A stretch of 64,000 nucleotides of DNA from Lunularia cruciata (Eukaryota > Streptophyta > Marchantiopsida > Lunulariales > Lunulariaceae). Location of the stretch: positions 84,884,245-84,948,244 of the forward strand of contig OX419755.1 in assembly GCA_948567375.1 (NCBI GenBank), read 5' to 3'. The translations under genes were made by a program, and so were the position numbers. Of the stretch, positions 32,881 through 44,239 are shown piece by piece (position 1 is the stretch's first letter; each line of letters opens with the position of its first letter). The notes beneath the pieces are model-generated. The model searched no databases, had not been told where the DNA came from, and saw only the letters and a list, made by a program, of their open reading frames with translations.

Positions 32881-33640
32881 CTCCACCTTGGTCTATTGAA
32901 CACCAAGTCCTCCAAGGTAGATAGTAAGATCCAAATACTCAACCTACTTGTGGAAGAACCTACACTTCTTAGGATGTAATTTAAGTCCATGAGATCTTGA
33001 CCTCTCAAACACCTCCAACAAATGTCTCTCATGCTCCTCCACAATGGTGCTATAGACCAAAATGTCATCAATATAGCACCAAGCAAAATCCAATCCAACT
33101 AGGATCTTATCCATGATCGTCTAAAACTTAGCACAAGTGTTCTTTAACCAAAATGGTAGAACCTCCACTAATATAACACATCCTTATCACGAGGATCAAT
33201 AGCCCAAAATGCTATCTTGGACTTATATTCCTCTTTAATTGGCAATTGATGATATCCTACTTGAAGATCCAAAGTATTAAAGATCTTTGCATGCCCAATT
33301 TCATCAAAGATCTCCTCCAGTGTAGGCATGGCATACTAATCAGCCCTAGTATGTCGGTTGATAGGATGGTAATCTCCACACATTTGCCTCTATGTGTAGT
33401 TTCCATGCATATCCTTCTTGGTTGGCATCATTGTAGCTGATGCATCCTCTCCATGTGAAAGCTCTACCAAACCAGCCTCAAAAAGGTCACTACTCTAGCT
33501 CTAAATCAATGCTCTCTCCATGTCATTATATTGATAAGGACATCAGAAAATTTGTGTATTGCTAATTTGGTCAATCCATGTACCAGGTCCCTTTAGAGCA
33601 CCTGAATCCTTCATATTAAAGGCAAAGCAACTTGTGTAGC
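32881..33640 (-). pseudogene. Reverse transcriptase of copy B (broken)
   Basis: SSDLFEAGLVELSHGE, MMPTKKDMHGNYT, MCGDYHPINRHT, YAMPTLEEIFDEIGHAK and FNTLDLQVGYHQLPI run from about 33,490 to 33,225. The catalytic box CYIDDILVYS is at about 33,080-33,050, followed by SHGLKLHPKKCRFF and GLANFYCHYVRGFSAIAKAL (32,830-32,770). Frameshifts separate the parts. Motif for motif it matches copy A. Confidence 0.9.
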
Positions 33641-34109
33641 TCCTTAAGAACCTCCAAACTCTTCCTCTTTCCTCTTGGATTGAAACTTACAACTTGTAAG
33701 TTTCAATTCAAGATCTGGCTCCCAAATATCCTCTATAACTATCATATGAGTGGAAGACATATTGACTAGCTGCTGCATTGGGCCCTTTGAAGCAATAGTG
33801 TCATGCCCCCAAGCACTAAAGGTCCCAACCTCAATGTGAAAAACTCCCTCTAATCTAGTTATAAGCTCCATATATCCTCTCACTGCATCCCAATTAGACC
33901 AAGGGTGTAATCCCAATAGCCCAAGCTCATTTGGATGGACTCCAAGTAGACCACCCTCTCTAGTAGCCATTGGTTGTGTCCCAATAATACCCTATCCACT
34001 TGGTCTATCACCCCCACCATTTGCTTGAACCATCTTGATAGGCACAAGGCTCGCAAGTGTCAGAGTGGTGATGCCTATCAAGTGGATCCTACATTGCTCT
34101 ACCAAACCA

Positions 34110-35110
34110 AGGCTCACAACCCAAGTCAAACAATTCAGGTCCATAGCCCAACCTAACATTTGATGCCTGGATGCCTCTTACATTGCTAGAACAAAAATAA
34201 TACCAATGCAAAAACCCATCACCCATTATCTCTCATTGGCATTGGGTCCACCAATTGTTGTAACTATGAGTCCCAAACCAATCTAGGACCTCTCTCTCAA
34301 AAAGCATAGGAGCATAGGAAACTCATAAATGTAGGAAAAGTGGCTCTAGGCTTGTCTAACTAGGTTCACCACTGCCATAAGTGACTTATCAGCCACTACC
34401 CATTCTATGAGATTGACGCCCAACATCCAAGATGTCATCAACAATGATGTGGTCCTATCATAAGCATGTTGTAGAATCTCTCTAAATAAGAGGTTCATCC
34501 ACCAAAGATGAAGATGATGAGCTCGTGATCCCACTCTAGCTACATCTAATAACATGGAAAGTTCTATCCAAGAATGGACTTGATGTGTACTCGCCACCAC
34601 CCGAGTGTAAGAATCACACATCAAAGGGATGTTCTCCAAAATATAAGCTAGAAAAATAGACTGATGAACTTGGAGATATCATAGTATACATAACATCTCT
34701 CAAAACACACCAGAGCATGGATCTTGAAGACCCAAACACCTCGGCTAACACGTGTGACCCAAACACCCAACATGGCTATCCAAAAATCACCAAATGAATA
34801 GGATCATGTCTCTCCAAATCCTACACCCCCAGCAAGGAAATGTCTAATGGCAAGGTCTCATAGTAACCCTTGACTAATGACATTGGTAATAACTTTGGAT
34901 ACCAATAGGCCAAGTGTGTTACATGATGTAAAGAGACTTGCTTAGCTATCTCATCTCTCTCTACATTCAACTATTTTTATACTCATACACCCACATGTAG
35001 TATTGCAACTAGTCCAATGCTAATCCCACCAAACAACTCCAATAGACATACTCCCTCTATTGGATATTGCCAAGCAATGAGTGTGGTATCTAGAGGTGTC
35101 AAGGTGATGA
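34110..35110 (-). pseudogene. Cytosine-5 DNA methyltransferase domain inside the pol of copy B (broken)
   Basis: On the minus strand the order of conserved motifs is that of class I C5-methyltransferases. Motif I is LELFGGISIGL (35,042-35,010, S-adenosylmethionine loop). Motif II follows as YLNVERDEIA-like, with the acidic residues. Motif IV has Pro-Cys at 34,775-34,770, the catalytic cysteine, preceded by HLVIFG. Motif VI is ILENIP (34,642-34,625). Motif VIII is VGSRAHHLHLWWMNL (34,534-34,490). After a short target-recognition region come ER-x4-MGF (34,234-34,211) and motif X LGWAMDLN (34,156-34,133). Length is about 310 residues, similar to DNMT3-type catalytic domains. Five or more stops and one frameshift near 34,730 inactivate it. 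It lies between protease and RT. The enzyme would transfer a methyl group to cytosine; the target is unknown. Confidence 0.9.
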
Positions 35111-35362
35111 ACTTTGAAGGGTCATCCTCACATTGGTCTCTTGGTGGTACACAGGCTCCACTCCAAGCTTGCTGCACCCACCAATCTACATGTTGTTGTA
35201 GTGGTTCCTTTGAACTCCACAATGGAACATCCAAGGTGGATAGAAAAATCCCACTCATACTTCAAATCTGAGTGACCTCCTCTGGTACTTGAGTATCCTC
35301 TGCATGGGCGTTCCACTTCAATAAATCACCAAGCTAAGTAACAAAACCACTGGAAGTTAAAA

Positions 35363-36000
35363 CTAATGTTGCCATGGTCCTTGACTATAGTGAGCCAAGA
35401 CTACTACTTCTAAAGCATAATAGTAGGTGACATATGCATCCCTCACCTGCTTGCCAACCTGGTATATAGGAGGTTGTCTCCTCCCAATAGTTAATATTGA
35501 AACCCCTGAGGTACAACATTGCTTCCCAACTAACACATCATATGACTCAACTGTGGTTGCAATGGCATGAACTCTCACCACAAAGCTATTAGTCGGATGA
35601 CCAGGCTGAATCTAAACAACAAGCTCTCTACATGTGATATACTTTGTAGAAACCACCACCTAGAGATGTTTGGATTTGAAATGGACACCTCTCCATGTTA
35701 GTCTTCCGTAACTCCAAACCAACAATTATAGCCTTCTCCAACATAAGAGGTTGTGCACTAGAGTCCAATAAGACACTCTATGGTGTATAGACCTTCTAAA
35801 GGTCACACCAATTGAAAAATCTCCCTCTGGTTATCCAATAGGACAACTCTAGGTGTAAATTGTGCTTACTCAAAGGCCAATCTACTTGGTAACTCTTCCA
35901 ATCTAGCTGTTGCTACCTACCATAAACCATTGGTCATTGAGCAAATCTCATGCTCCTCAACCAAGTAAGCTCCACTATCAACCACCTCTGCTCTAGTAGT
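35363..36000 (-). pseudogene. Retropepsin-like protease of copy B (broken)
   Basis: FTPRVVLLDNQREIFQL and PLEGLYTIECLIGL lead (through a frame change) to the active-site box DSSAQPLMLEKA, Asp at 35,765-35,763, where DSGA is usual. The strands CPFQIQTSLGG follow, and then TVESYDVLVG (35,550-35,520), where retropepsins carry the second hydrophobic-glycine box. It lies downstream of gag and directly upstream of the methyltransferase. It would cleave the polyprotein. Confidence 0.83.
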
Positions 36001-36479
36001 AGGGACCACATCATCCTTAATCTCACAAATCATGGCAGCCAATTAGAACACTAGGTTTGGGTCAACTCCCAATGTACACATGTCATTAGCTAAGAATAAT
36101 GGAAAGTGCATAATCAACTAAGTCACCTCCAACATCATGTTAGACTCAATCTGTGTAGTAGAAGGTGGCTGACTAGTAGGTAGTCCATCATGCACCCCAT
36201 CACCACCTACCTACCTACCTACACCAGGACGTCTAGGAGCCATGAATGTTTGTCTATAATGCCTTGAAGGGTGTAAAAGATTTGGGAAATCTGACCTATC
36301 TACCAATCTCTCCTTTATGTGGGTCCAACTCCATTAATGCTCCTCTAGGCTTTGGATCATGTACCGCACTCCTAGTCATTGCGGTAGAGGTATCTACCTC
36401 TTCTACTCCGCACATGAAATCCAAGATATCTCTATCACTGACATATGAGGTGGAAGCCTCAACACCCCAATCTAATCCC

Positions 36480-37935
36480 TTCTAAGCTATGGTCATGCTA
36501 GCCAATCTTTGCTCTAATCTCCCAATGCAAGTAGCCATGGCCACATCAAAAGTAAGGGTAGGTACTACACCCCTACTGGTTATGGATCCTCTACCACCAC
36601 CTCTTCCACCTCGTCCTCCATGACCTAGAGCTCCTCTACTAGCTGTCATAGCAGCTCTACCACTCCGTAACTTTGGGTGTAGGTCAAAGCATTGGTCATT
36701 GGTGTGACCAAATCTGTGGCAATGCTCATATTATCTCTATGCTGGCCGTGATGCACCAAAGGTATTAGGTCCGCTACCTTGAGTGCACTCTCTCCTATGG
36801 TGAGGTCCACCACAAGTCCAACAAGCAAAACCACCACTCATTGGTTGGTGTTGACCCAAAAGTGAAGGTAAGGGTCTAGCTACACTAAGCCCTCCACTCA
36901 CTCCATAGGATCTAGGCTATCCACCTTGTCCTTAGAAACCAACATGGCGTGGTGTGCTCTACTACACTCTAGAAGAAGTAAACCTATGGATGAGGTCTCC
37001 TTACCAAATCCATATGTCACCACTCTCTCTTCCACCATGTTGAGCTCAATATGCTTAGCCAAACCAAAGACCATTGCCAAAGTAGGCAAAGTAGCATGTA
37101 ACAAATGTAGCATCACAGACTTTACATTGTTACTCCTGGTACAATATCCCATACCAAAATTGGATTGCTTGGGCCTCAATAACTCCTTGAGTAAAATTGA
37201 TCAGTTATCTCATGCAAGTGTATGCCTCGTATAGGCTCTTTCTAGCCTTTTGTTGGAACTCTTGCAAGCTCTTCAACCTTTTAGTCCGCACTCCTTGGTA
37301 GTTTTGCCTCAAATACTAGAAGAACTCTACCATGGGGTCAAACCTTGGTACTAAACCACCTCCTATAGTAGTACCTCCACTTGTAGTAGCGCCATCTCCA
37401 AGAGATCCACCAATGCTACTAGAGCTAGAACTCATAGGTATAGCAATCTACCCCTCAAAACCAAGACTAAAGTGATGAAGATATAGTTTAGAGACCTATA
37501 TTGTCTCCATAGCTCAATCTCCTCCAAGTGAACACTCTTGAACTCATGGTAGTTGTCCATTGATGGACCGTCCAAGTGTTGAAATAACCTCTTCTATGCC
37601 ATGAAGGGTGTGAACAAAGTTGGGTTTTGCATCTACTATAGATCACACCAATTATCAAACTCCTGGATGAAGTCATCCAACTCAATGGTACCCTTTGTAC
37701 TAGAGTAACATTTGGGACCTTTGGAGGCACCATGAATCTTGTCCATACCCCATAACTATGGTGCATACACATCAAGTGTACTCTCAATTGAATTAGCTCT
37801 TGTACCAAATTCCAACTTAGAGTCAATTTTCTCCCTCATTGGGACCTTAGATACATGCTGATATTAAGCACCATTCTGAGTAAACCCATTGTATATTATG
37901 GAATTATCTCCTCCAAAATCCCCAAAGAACTCCAT
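36480..37935 (-). pseudogene. gag of copy B: capsid region and two zinc knuckles (broken)
   Basis: The likely start is the ATG at 37,935 (MEFFGDFGGDNS). The retrotransposon gag pattern is clear: LDDFIQEFDNWCD, NPTLFTPFMA, KRLFQHLDGPSMDNY, HEFKSVHLEEIELW (37,700-37,490), then FDPMVEFF, NYQGVRTKRLKSLQEFQ and AQAIQFWYGIL (37,340-37,130), then LAKHIELNMVEERVVT. The first knuckle is CWTCGGPHHRREC (36,823-36,785), a perfect CX2CX3HX4C. The second (36,730-36,689) has Tyr in place of its first Cys but keeps CHRFGHTNDQC. A Gly/Arg-rich stretch follows (GGRGGRGGGRG). Gag packages element RNA. Several TAG/TGA stops. Confidence 0.9.
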
Positions 37936-38863
37936 CGTGACAAAGTAACCAAGAACTACAACCCACAATCAAAACCACCATAAGTACCCTACCAAAAATC
38001 ACCACCAAGTGCCAACACCAATAAGTGTAAGCATCACCAATTGAGCATCATCGACTAATGTAGCTCTAACTACGATAACTACACTAGGAGGAAAAGAAAC
38101 CTATAACTTGCCATCACAACATGCACTCTCACGGTCTACATGTCATCACTTCCTACTTCATTGGAGAGAAACACAAGTAGTCTGACTGGTCATCACTCTA
38201 GTCCTCATTGCCAAGAGCACACCAAAGCACCAACGCTCTAAATTTAGGGCACCTCACACAAACATGGTGCACAAACAAGAAGTAGAGAATGGATGGGGTC
38301 ACAAGAAGCCCAAACAAAAACCCTCCATCTCATAAATTAACACCATACTAACCTTGCTACCATTTGGAATTTCATATAATTGGAGTAACTATCTACTTCT
38401 TGAGCTATGAGGATCATTGAGAACAAGATCATATATTTTCTCACCAAAATTTGATGTAAACCCTTCACAAAATCTGACATAAATCTAACGTAAAATCCCA
38501 TAGAAATCCCTAAAGTTGGTTGACCACTAAATCCTCTGCTAACTCTTCACTCAAGCCAAATTGGAAAGATGGAGATCTATAAATCTCTAATTTGTGTGAA
38601 TAGGTTCCCAACTCTAACCTCAATTTCACTTTTTGAGCTCAACTTGCACCAAATTGGTCCTACTTTCACCTCCTACGCTCAAAATCACAACTACTACTTG
38701 AAAATTGCTTCTCTTTGCTCAAAATATGGCTAGTGCTTCTACACACAATCATTCCCAAGGAAATCAAAATTGCAATCAAGGTACCATGATCCATTGGGCT
38801 TAGAGATACCACCACCATATTCAATTCTTACACCCAATTTCCCCTCGGCTCTCACTTCTCTGA
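37936..38863 (-). other. Leader of copy B with candidate primer binding site
   Basis: Untranslated region between the 5' LTR and gag. Directly after the LTR the minus strand reads ACATCAGAG, sharing the ATCAGAG core of the plant initiator-Met tRNA site, followed by GTGAGAGCCGAGG, so a decayed primer site is plausible at 38,866-38,850. No other feature is seen. Confidence 0.55.
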
Positions 38864-39293
38864 TGTAATCATTTTTTTTACAGAAGTCAAATCACACTCA
38901 ATCAGATCAATACTTGATCTGTCACTCAACAATCTACCAACATTTGGGTATTGATTATAATCAAGCCACACCTCCTCCAAGTGATGCTCATCGGCTTTCT
39001 ATCCATTCTAGCCAAGAACTAGAATGCTCAACATCAGAGAAGTGAGCTCTTTGGAGCTACACTTCCAAGGTATACTCTTGATTTTGACGTAGGTCTCACC
39101 CCAACGGTCTTGTTGATGGCACATCCAATGATATAGACGGTGCAAGTGATTGTGGGCCTTACCATGTAATCAATACCTCAAACACAAAATTTGACTGTCA
39201 GAAAGTAGTCTATGAGTAACTACCAAAATACCTCTAACTACAATCATTGCTACTCTAATGTATGAGCAATGCAATGCTACAAATGGTGTGACA
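38864..39293 (-). repeat. 5' LTR of copy B (430 bp, block L)
   Basis: It starts TGTCACACCATTTGTAG at 39,293 and ends TGATTACA at 38,864 on the minus strand, with TG...CA ends. It matches block L of the 3' LTR (29,988-30,429) over its full length with many substitutions, so the insertion is old. Block U, present at the 3' end, is missing here. Confidence 0.83.
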
Positions 39294-41689
39294 TCATGGT
39301 CTTATTTAGCACATTTGCATCTATCTTATCTTTTACATTTCTAACTTGAAACCTATCATCTCTAATATACTCTTGTTTTTAGCTAGTTCAACCCAATTTT
39401 CAACTTGTCCATACAATCTATTACCTTGATCAACTAGAGAGGATAGTATCATGTACAAAGTTGATTAATCCTTACCATATTATCAATTGCAACTGTCACA
39501 AACATGTGGAGTACTAGTTTCTTTAAGAGTATTACCCATTTCATAATTTTATGGATGCACTTTCACTTTCTTACTCATGCTCTAAGTAGCATCTAATAAT
39601 AAAAAGTCAAAGTTTTTATAGGATGTTATTGATAAGCACAAGATAACATAACAATATTGCCATTTACCATGATAAGTTAATACAATTTTCTACTGTAAGT
39701 AACAAAAACTTCTTGAAGATACTCTAATAAGTACTTAAGAAGTTTCATGAAGGAGTATTTAGAAGGTACCAAGGAACCTTCCTTAGATTAGGAAGGCCTA
39801 TATGGTACCTAAGAACCTTATAAGAACTTGGCTAAGAAGTTATCTTAGTTCAAAAGCTAGTGGTTAAATTTGCCCAAAAGTAAGCTTTAGTTATCTTCAG
39901 TATGAATAATATGACCTTTGTACACTAGGAGTATGTTATGTTAAATTCTTAGTCATCTAAAATTTTGGTCTTTTAGGGTTAATTAAATTACAAAAAATTC
40001 CTTCTTACCAAACTGCTAAGCAAGAGTGCTACCATACCTCATATTGTGTTTCCTTGTTCCTTATGCAAGAAGCTAATTGTTTAAGGCTTTGACATGTCAA
40101 CCGCTCTCAAAATGTTTTAATGTAATGCAAAAAAGGTTTCCTTCAAACCCAAATATAACTAACTTGGTTATTAAGCCCTTGTTTCAATATAAGTATAAGT
40201 CATTTTCACTAAAATACTCAATCTACCTTGAAAGAAAAGTCTCGACGATGGAAGAAAAAATCAATGATTTAATATGCGTAATTAATGTGAGTTATTTCTA
40301 TATGTCAAATTCACACTTATTGTTTAATTGTGGGATATTAATGTTTAACCATAAAAGGCAAACTAGTATGTATAGCAATAGTAACTAAACTATATAGTAA
40401 ATATACTCACATTTTGATGTCCTAACTTAAAGTAAAAGACCTATTCAAAATCACTCTAAATTGTATCATAAGAAAATAAAATTCCTTCACCCATATACAC
40501 CTTATTAAAAAGGAAGTACCTTACTTTGATTGGGAAGCAAATCCTAGCTCATCTCAAGATTCAATCTTAAATAAAATAAAAATAAGATTGAGGGTTGTAA
40601 ATGTGGAAATATTATAAGAATAAAAGTTAAACAAATCTGAGAATTACGTATAAAATGTGAGGATTGCAAAGAAAGTTTAAGAAAGTTTGGTAGATTTCCC
40701 TTATAAGTATGTTTTTTCTATTGGTTCTATTGAAAATTGTTAATTTGTTTTGCTTGTTGTGTTTCTTCTATAAGATCTGTTAATGATTCAGGAGAAAAAT
40801 ATATAGTTTGAAAAGTATATGTTATTTAGTCTTCATATAAAATTTAGGTTTATAAGAAAATATCTCCAATTTGTTTGTCTTTTGAAATTTACAACACTTC
40901 AACAAATTATATAGATGTCAAGTCCTTTTAAGCTTATTAGTGTAGATAACCATTAGGTAGGATAAAATATAAAATTTAAACAACTAGAGAGCTTGATTTG
41001 AGATGATAATCTTTTACACTACTTATCTTCTAATGTTGAGACATCTTGAATCATTTTCACTTCAAATATTGCTTCTTTCTTCCTCATGATACATGTGTTA
41101 ATTTTGCCTTGTTTGTGGTCAATTTGCAAGGGGATTCTTTGACAAATGAGACTTTACAAGAACTGCTAAAAGTGAATGTCCTACGCATATAGGATAGCAG
41201 AAAGGATAAAAGGAACCCATGAAGCTCAAGATGCACTTCTCAAAGCATAGATGGTTGACTTGCAAGCTCTCCTCTTTGTAAATATATATATGAAAATTAA
41301 CTTATGAAGGAAGGAAGACACCAAAAACTAGGAGAAAAGAAGAGAATTAAAAAATAGGAAAAAGGAAACACATGAAATGTTAAGGTATGCTCTTGAGATA
41401 AAACTCTAAAATAATTGAAGTTAATACAATTTTTGATGGGTTTGAAAATTTTCATTTTGAATTTTTTAAAACCAATATATATGAGATATGAGGTGACAAA
41501 TGCAACCGTGTGTCTAAACAAGAAGATTGGAAGACCCCATCAAGCCATACAAGGAAAAGCAAAGAAAACAAAAGGAGCAAAATGGAACTAAGCCTAAATA
41601 GCATCATTAAGAAGAATCTACCCTAGAACACATAAGATTTCTAAGTTATGCAAGTCATTTGGTCTACAAACAACTAGAGCATCTAAAGA
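39294..41689. other. Unassigned AT-rich region
   Basis: No gene or known repeat recognised. The open stretch 40,077-40,388 (103 codons, plus) shows no domain and is not supported by anything beside it. Confidence 0.5.
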
Positions 41690-42370
41690 AACATCACCTA
41701 GTGTGATGGCTTTCTTAAAAATTGCACCAACCAATGCTCTCTATATAGAAATAGACACACACTTCTTAAAATATGAGCATGAGAGTGATACTTGTGACAT
41801 CTAAAATGATATGCCCTTGTGCACTCCTTGACAAATGTGTCAAATACCATGCCCATTGCTCCATATAACTCCAAGGCTATAGGATCAAAGAGGTGACCTT
41901 GTTGCATACTCTTATACTTGGAAACCTTGCTTATTGCCACTCTACTTGCTCTCTATCCAAGAGGATGTGTGATCACTCACTCTAACATTGCATCTTGTGT
42001 AATGGTTCTAACCACAATAATTACTATTATCATTTGATCATCTCAAACCAAGTATGAATCTACCTTGATTTGTGTTGTATGCAAAGCATACCAATGCTCC
42101 ATCAAGGCAAGGTATCCATTCTCTCATGCCATGACAAACACTATATCCTTGATAGCATTATGGGTAACTATCCTCTATCCTCCAAAAGGACATTGTGTCA
42201 TGATTGGTACTACATCTAACCCTAAACCACACTCACACATGAGTAATGAAGATGCAAATAAGTGTGGATCAAACATAGGTGCAACCTCATTGTTGTAAAG
42301 AAAGTAGTTTGTGCCAGTCAGAATGCAATAATACATGGTCAAACTAGGATCCAAGTGCATGCATATTTGC
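41690..42370 (-). pseudogene. Possible remnant of a non-LTR-type retroelement C-terminus
   Basis: On the minus strand 42,360-42,175 reads LTGTNYFLYN, then CECGLGLDVVPIMTQCPFGG, resembling the C-C-H-C block (CxCG...D..GDH...C) that follows RT in some non-LTR retroelements. About 70 codons later 41,940-41,780 reads AISKVSKYKSM, then FDPIALELYGAMG, resembling the KxxKY...FxPLxxExxG block at the end of the same proteins. The two pieces in the right order support the idea, but no RT is seen and the histidine of the first block is not clear. Confidence 0.35.
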
Positions 42371-43425
42371 TAGAGCAAGAGCAAAGATGTGCTCTAGTAG
42401 CAAGGAATGGAGGAGTCAACTAAGAGAGAATGTAATGTATGTTGAAACTATTGGTCCATCAAGGAAGATTGGAAACCTTTGGTCCAATTTGACAATAGGG
42501 AAGCAAAGGATGGAAGATCCTCTCATGCTTATGGAGATATACATTTGCTCATATGCAGCAATAACACTTGGAGAGAAAAAGGTCCCTTCTACACCTTGGT
42601 CAGATATGTCTCCAAGACTAGCCTATCAACAACCACAAATCGAGAGGAAAGTAAAGGTGCAACACAACTACCCAAAAATGAGATCGGTGCTATCTCCTCC
42701 ATCATAGTCAATAGGGCTACTCCTCCACACTAGATCAATAGAGATACGAATATGATTGCGGATGTGGACACTTGGAGAGTGCTTTACCCGGCTTAGTGAA
42801 GATTAGACCTTTAACCAAAGATCTTAAGGCCACCTGATATCTCCATTTGATACATGTATTTCAAGTAAAAGAATAAAGTAGTTTTTCTTCTCTTTGATTA
42901 ATGGTTATGTTCAATGATGAGAAGAAAAAGAGACTCAAGGTCATCCCTTATCATAAAAGACCGGAAGTATTTCTCATTTATAATAAATTAGGTGTTTTAA
43001 ATGATTTAACAAAAATTAATGTTCACATGATAGAGCTATTTGTAAAGAGTGTAGTATAGATTCTATGGTGGATTATAAATGTTTTGAATCGTAGATGGAA
43101 TAATGGCTATTTATGCTCGTTCTTAGTTATATTTTATTCTAGAGTCATCCCTAGCACGGACATCATACTAATAGAAGAAAAAACGGAGAGCTTCTATGAA
43201 GACCGCATCGAGAATGTTGAACCAGTTTCGCTTTGCTTTATTCCTTCTTCGGCATATGGTAAATGTATAGAAATCTTTAGAGTGCTTACTGTATTTCTAT
43301 GCTTTGAGTGAGAAGAGAAAACATGAAATCTTGACACTCACTCTAGTCCCAATGAAAAATCTGTTGGTAAAATTACGATACACAAGTCTTATTTATGGAA
43401 TTTGTGATAAGGTGTGCCTTCACCC
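42371..43425. other. Unassigned region
   Basis: Open stretches at 42,387-42,707 and 43,084-43,311 (plus) have no recognisable domain. No RNA gene seen. Confidence 0.45.
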
Positions 43426-43475
43426 AACATTGGTAATTTAGTTCTGGTTCAACATTGGTAATTTAGTTCAGGTGA
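43426..43475. repeat. Tandem duplication, 2 x 25 bp
   Basis: AACATTGGTAATTTAGTTC is present at 43,426 and at 43,451, followed by TGGTTC and AGGTGA respectively. Confidence 0.85.
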
Positions 43476-44239
43476 ACCAGGAAGGCAAGGCTGCATGGTG
43501 AAGGTTGAAGTGAGAAGAAGGCGACCGCGTAGGAGAAACGAAGGTTGGGAAGACCCCATCAAGCCCCAATAGAGTCTATACGAGAAAGGTTGAAGTCGGG
43601 AACCATCCACTAGCGAAATTCTCAGCTAATGCTTTGGGCCTTGGACTCCTGTTCCCTCATGATCATCACATTTCTAATCGAGACGCAAAATTGTTTAGTG
43701 CTGTATATTGGTCTGTTTCTTGAATCTACCAGATTGGAAATTAGTCGAGTTAGACCCGTTAAATTTTAAACGAAGATCATTCATTACGAATTTCTTATCG
43801 TATTCTCATACATGCTCTAAACTCATTTAATTTCCTTAAGGTTCTAGGCCATATTAATTCGAACCCGAGACTAAGAAATGACCACGTGGACGGCGGCCTC
43901 TATGGTTGAAGTCAGCTGGAAAAGGGTGTCCTTCACTGTGCAAGGGAGACGACGACGCTCACATTGCGTTGGACCCGAGGTTATGACTGGACCAGTGCAT
44001 ACAAAGTGGGAAGGAGAGTAGAGATGACCCGACGTGAGTTAGGCTGAAGCAAAGGCAGGGAAACAGGGAAAGGAAGGAAGGTGCACGAGAGGAGAAGGAG
44101 AAACAATGTCTTTTGTTGTTGTTGTCGCGGGGGAGGGGAGGGGGGCAAAGGGAGGGGAGCTCTCGACGCCATAGCCACATAGTGGAAAGAAGCCATTAGA
44201 AGTGAAGGGTTCACGAGTAGGAAGATATAGGAGTAGAAG
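43476..44239 (+). promoter_or_regulatory. UPF1 upstream region and 5' untranslated region
   Basis: CpG becomes frequent from about 43,500, in contrast to the repeat block on the left. No convincing TATA box is placed at a fixed distance from the ATG. A G-rich run near 44,130-44,160 and a purine-rich leader (GGAAGATATAGGAGTAGAAG) precede the start codon. The transcription start cannot be placed from sequence. Confidence 0.5.

Larger units (their letters stand above)
29870..39293 (-). mobile_element. Copy B: nearly full-length Gypsy element with a DNA methyltransferase and a PHD finger
   Basis: Read on the minus strand from 39,293: 5' LTR (39,293-38,864), candidate primer site, leader, gag with two zinc knuckles (from 37,935), protease (active-site Asp at 35,765), cytosine-5 DNA methyltransferase (about 35,110-34,110), RT (about 33,640-32,880), RNase H (to about 32,270), integrase (about 32,230-31,085), integrase C-terminal domain with PHD finger (31,080-30,702), polypurine tract (30,538-30,533) and 3' LTR region (30,532-29,870). 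Length is about 9.4 kb. It is collinear with copy A and copy E throughout the shared part. Many stops, mostly of types expected from C-to-T change, and some frameshifts make it a relic. It is the only copy in the window that shows the whole gene order. Confidence 0.93.

Noticed and set aside
34110-35110. RNA m5C or other Rossmann methyltransferase instead of a DNA C5 enzyme
   Set aside because: The Pro-Cys of motif IV, ENIP of motif VI and the GSRAH...WW motif VIII followed by ER..MGF and LGxAMDLN fit DNA C5-methyltransferases; RNA m5C enzymes use a different cysteine arrangement.
40077-40388. 103-codon ORF as a small gene
   Set aside because: AT-rich sequence with no domain, no coding bias and no supporting neighbours.
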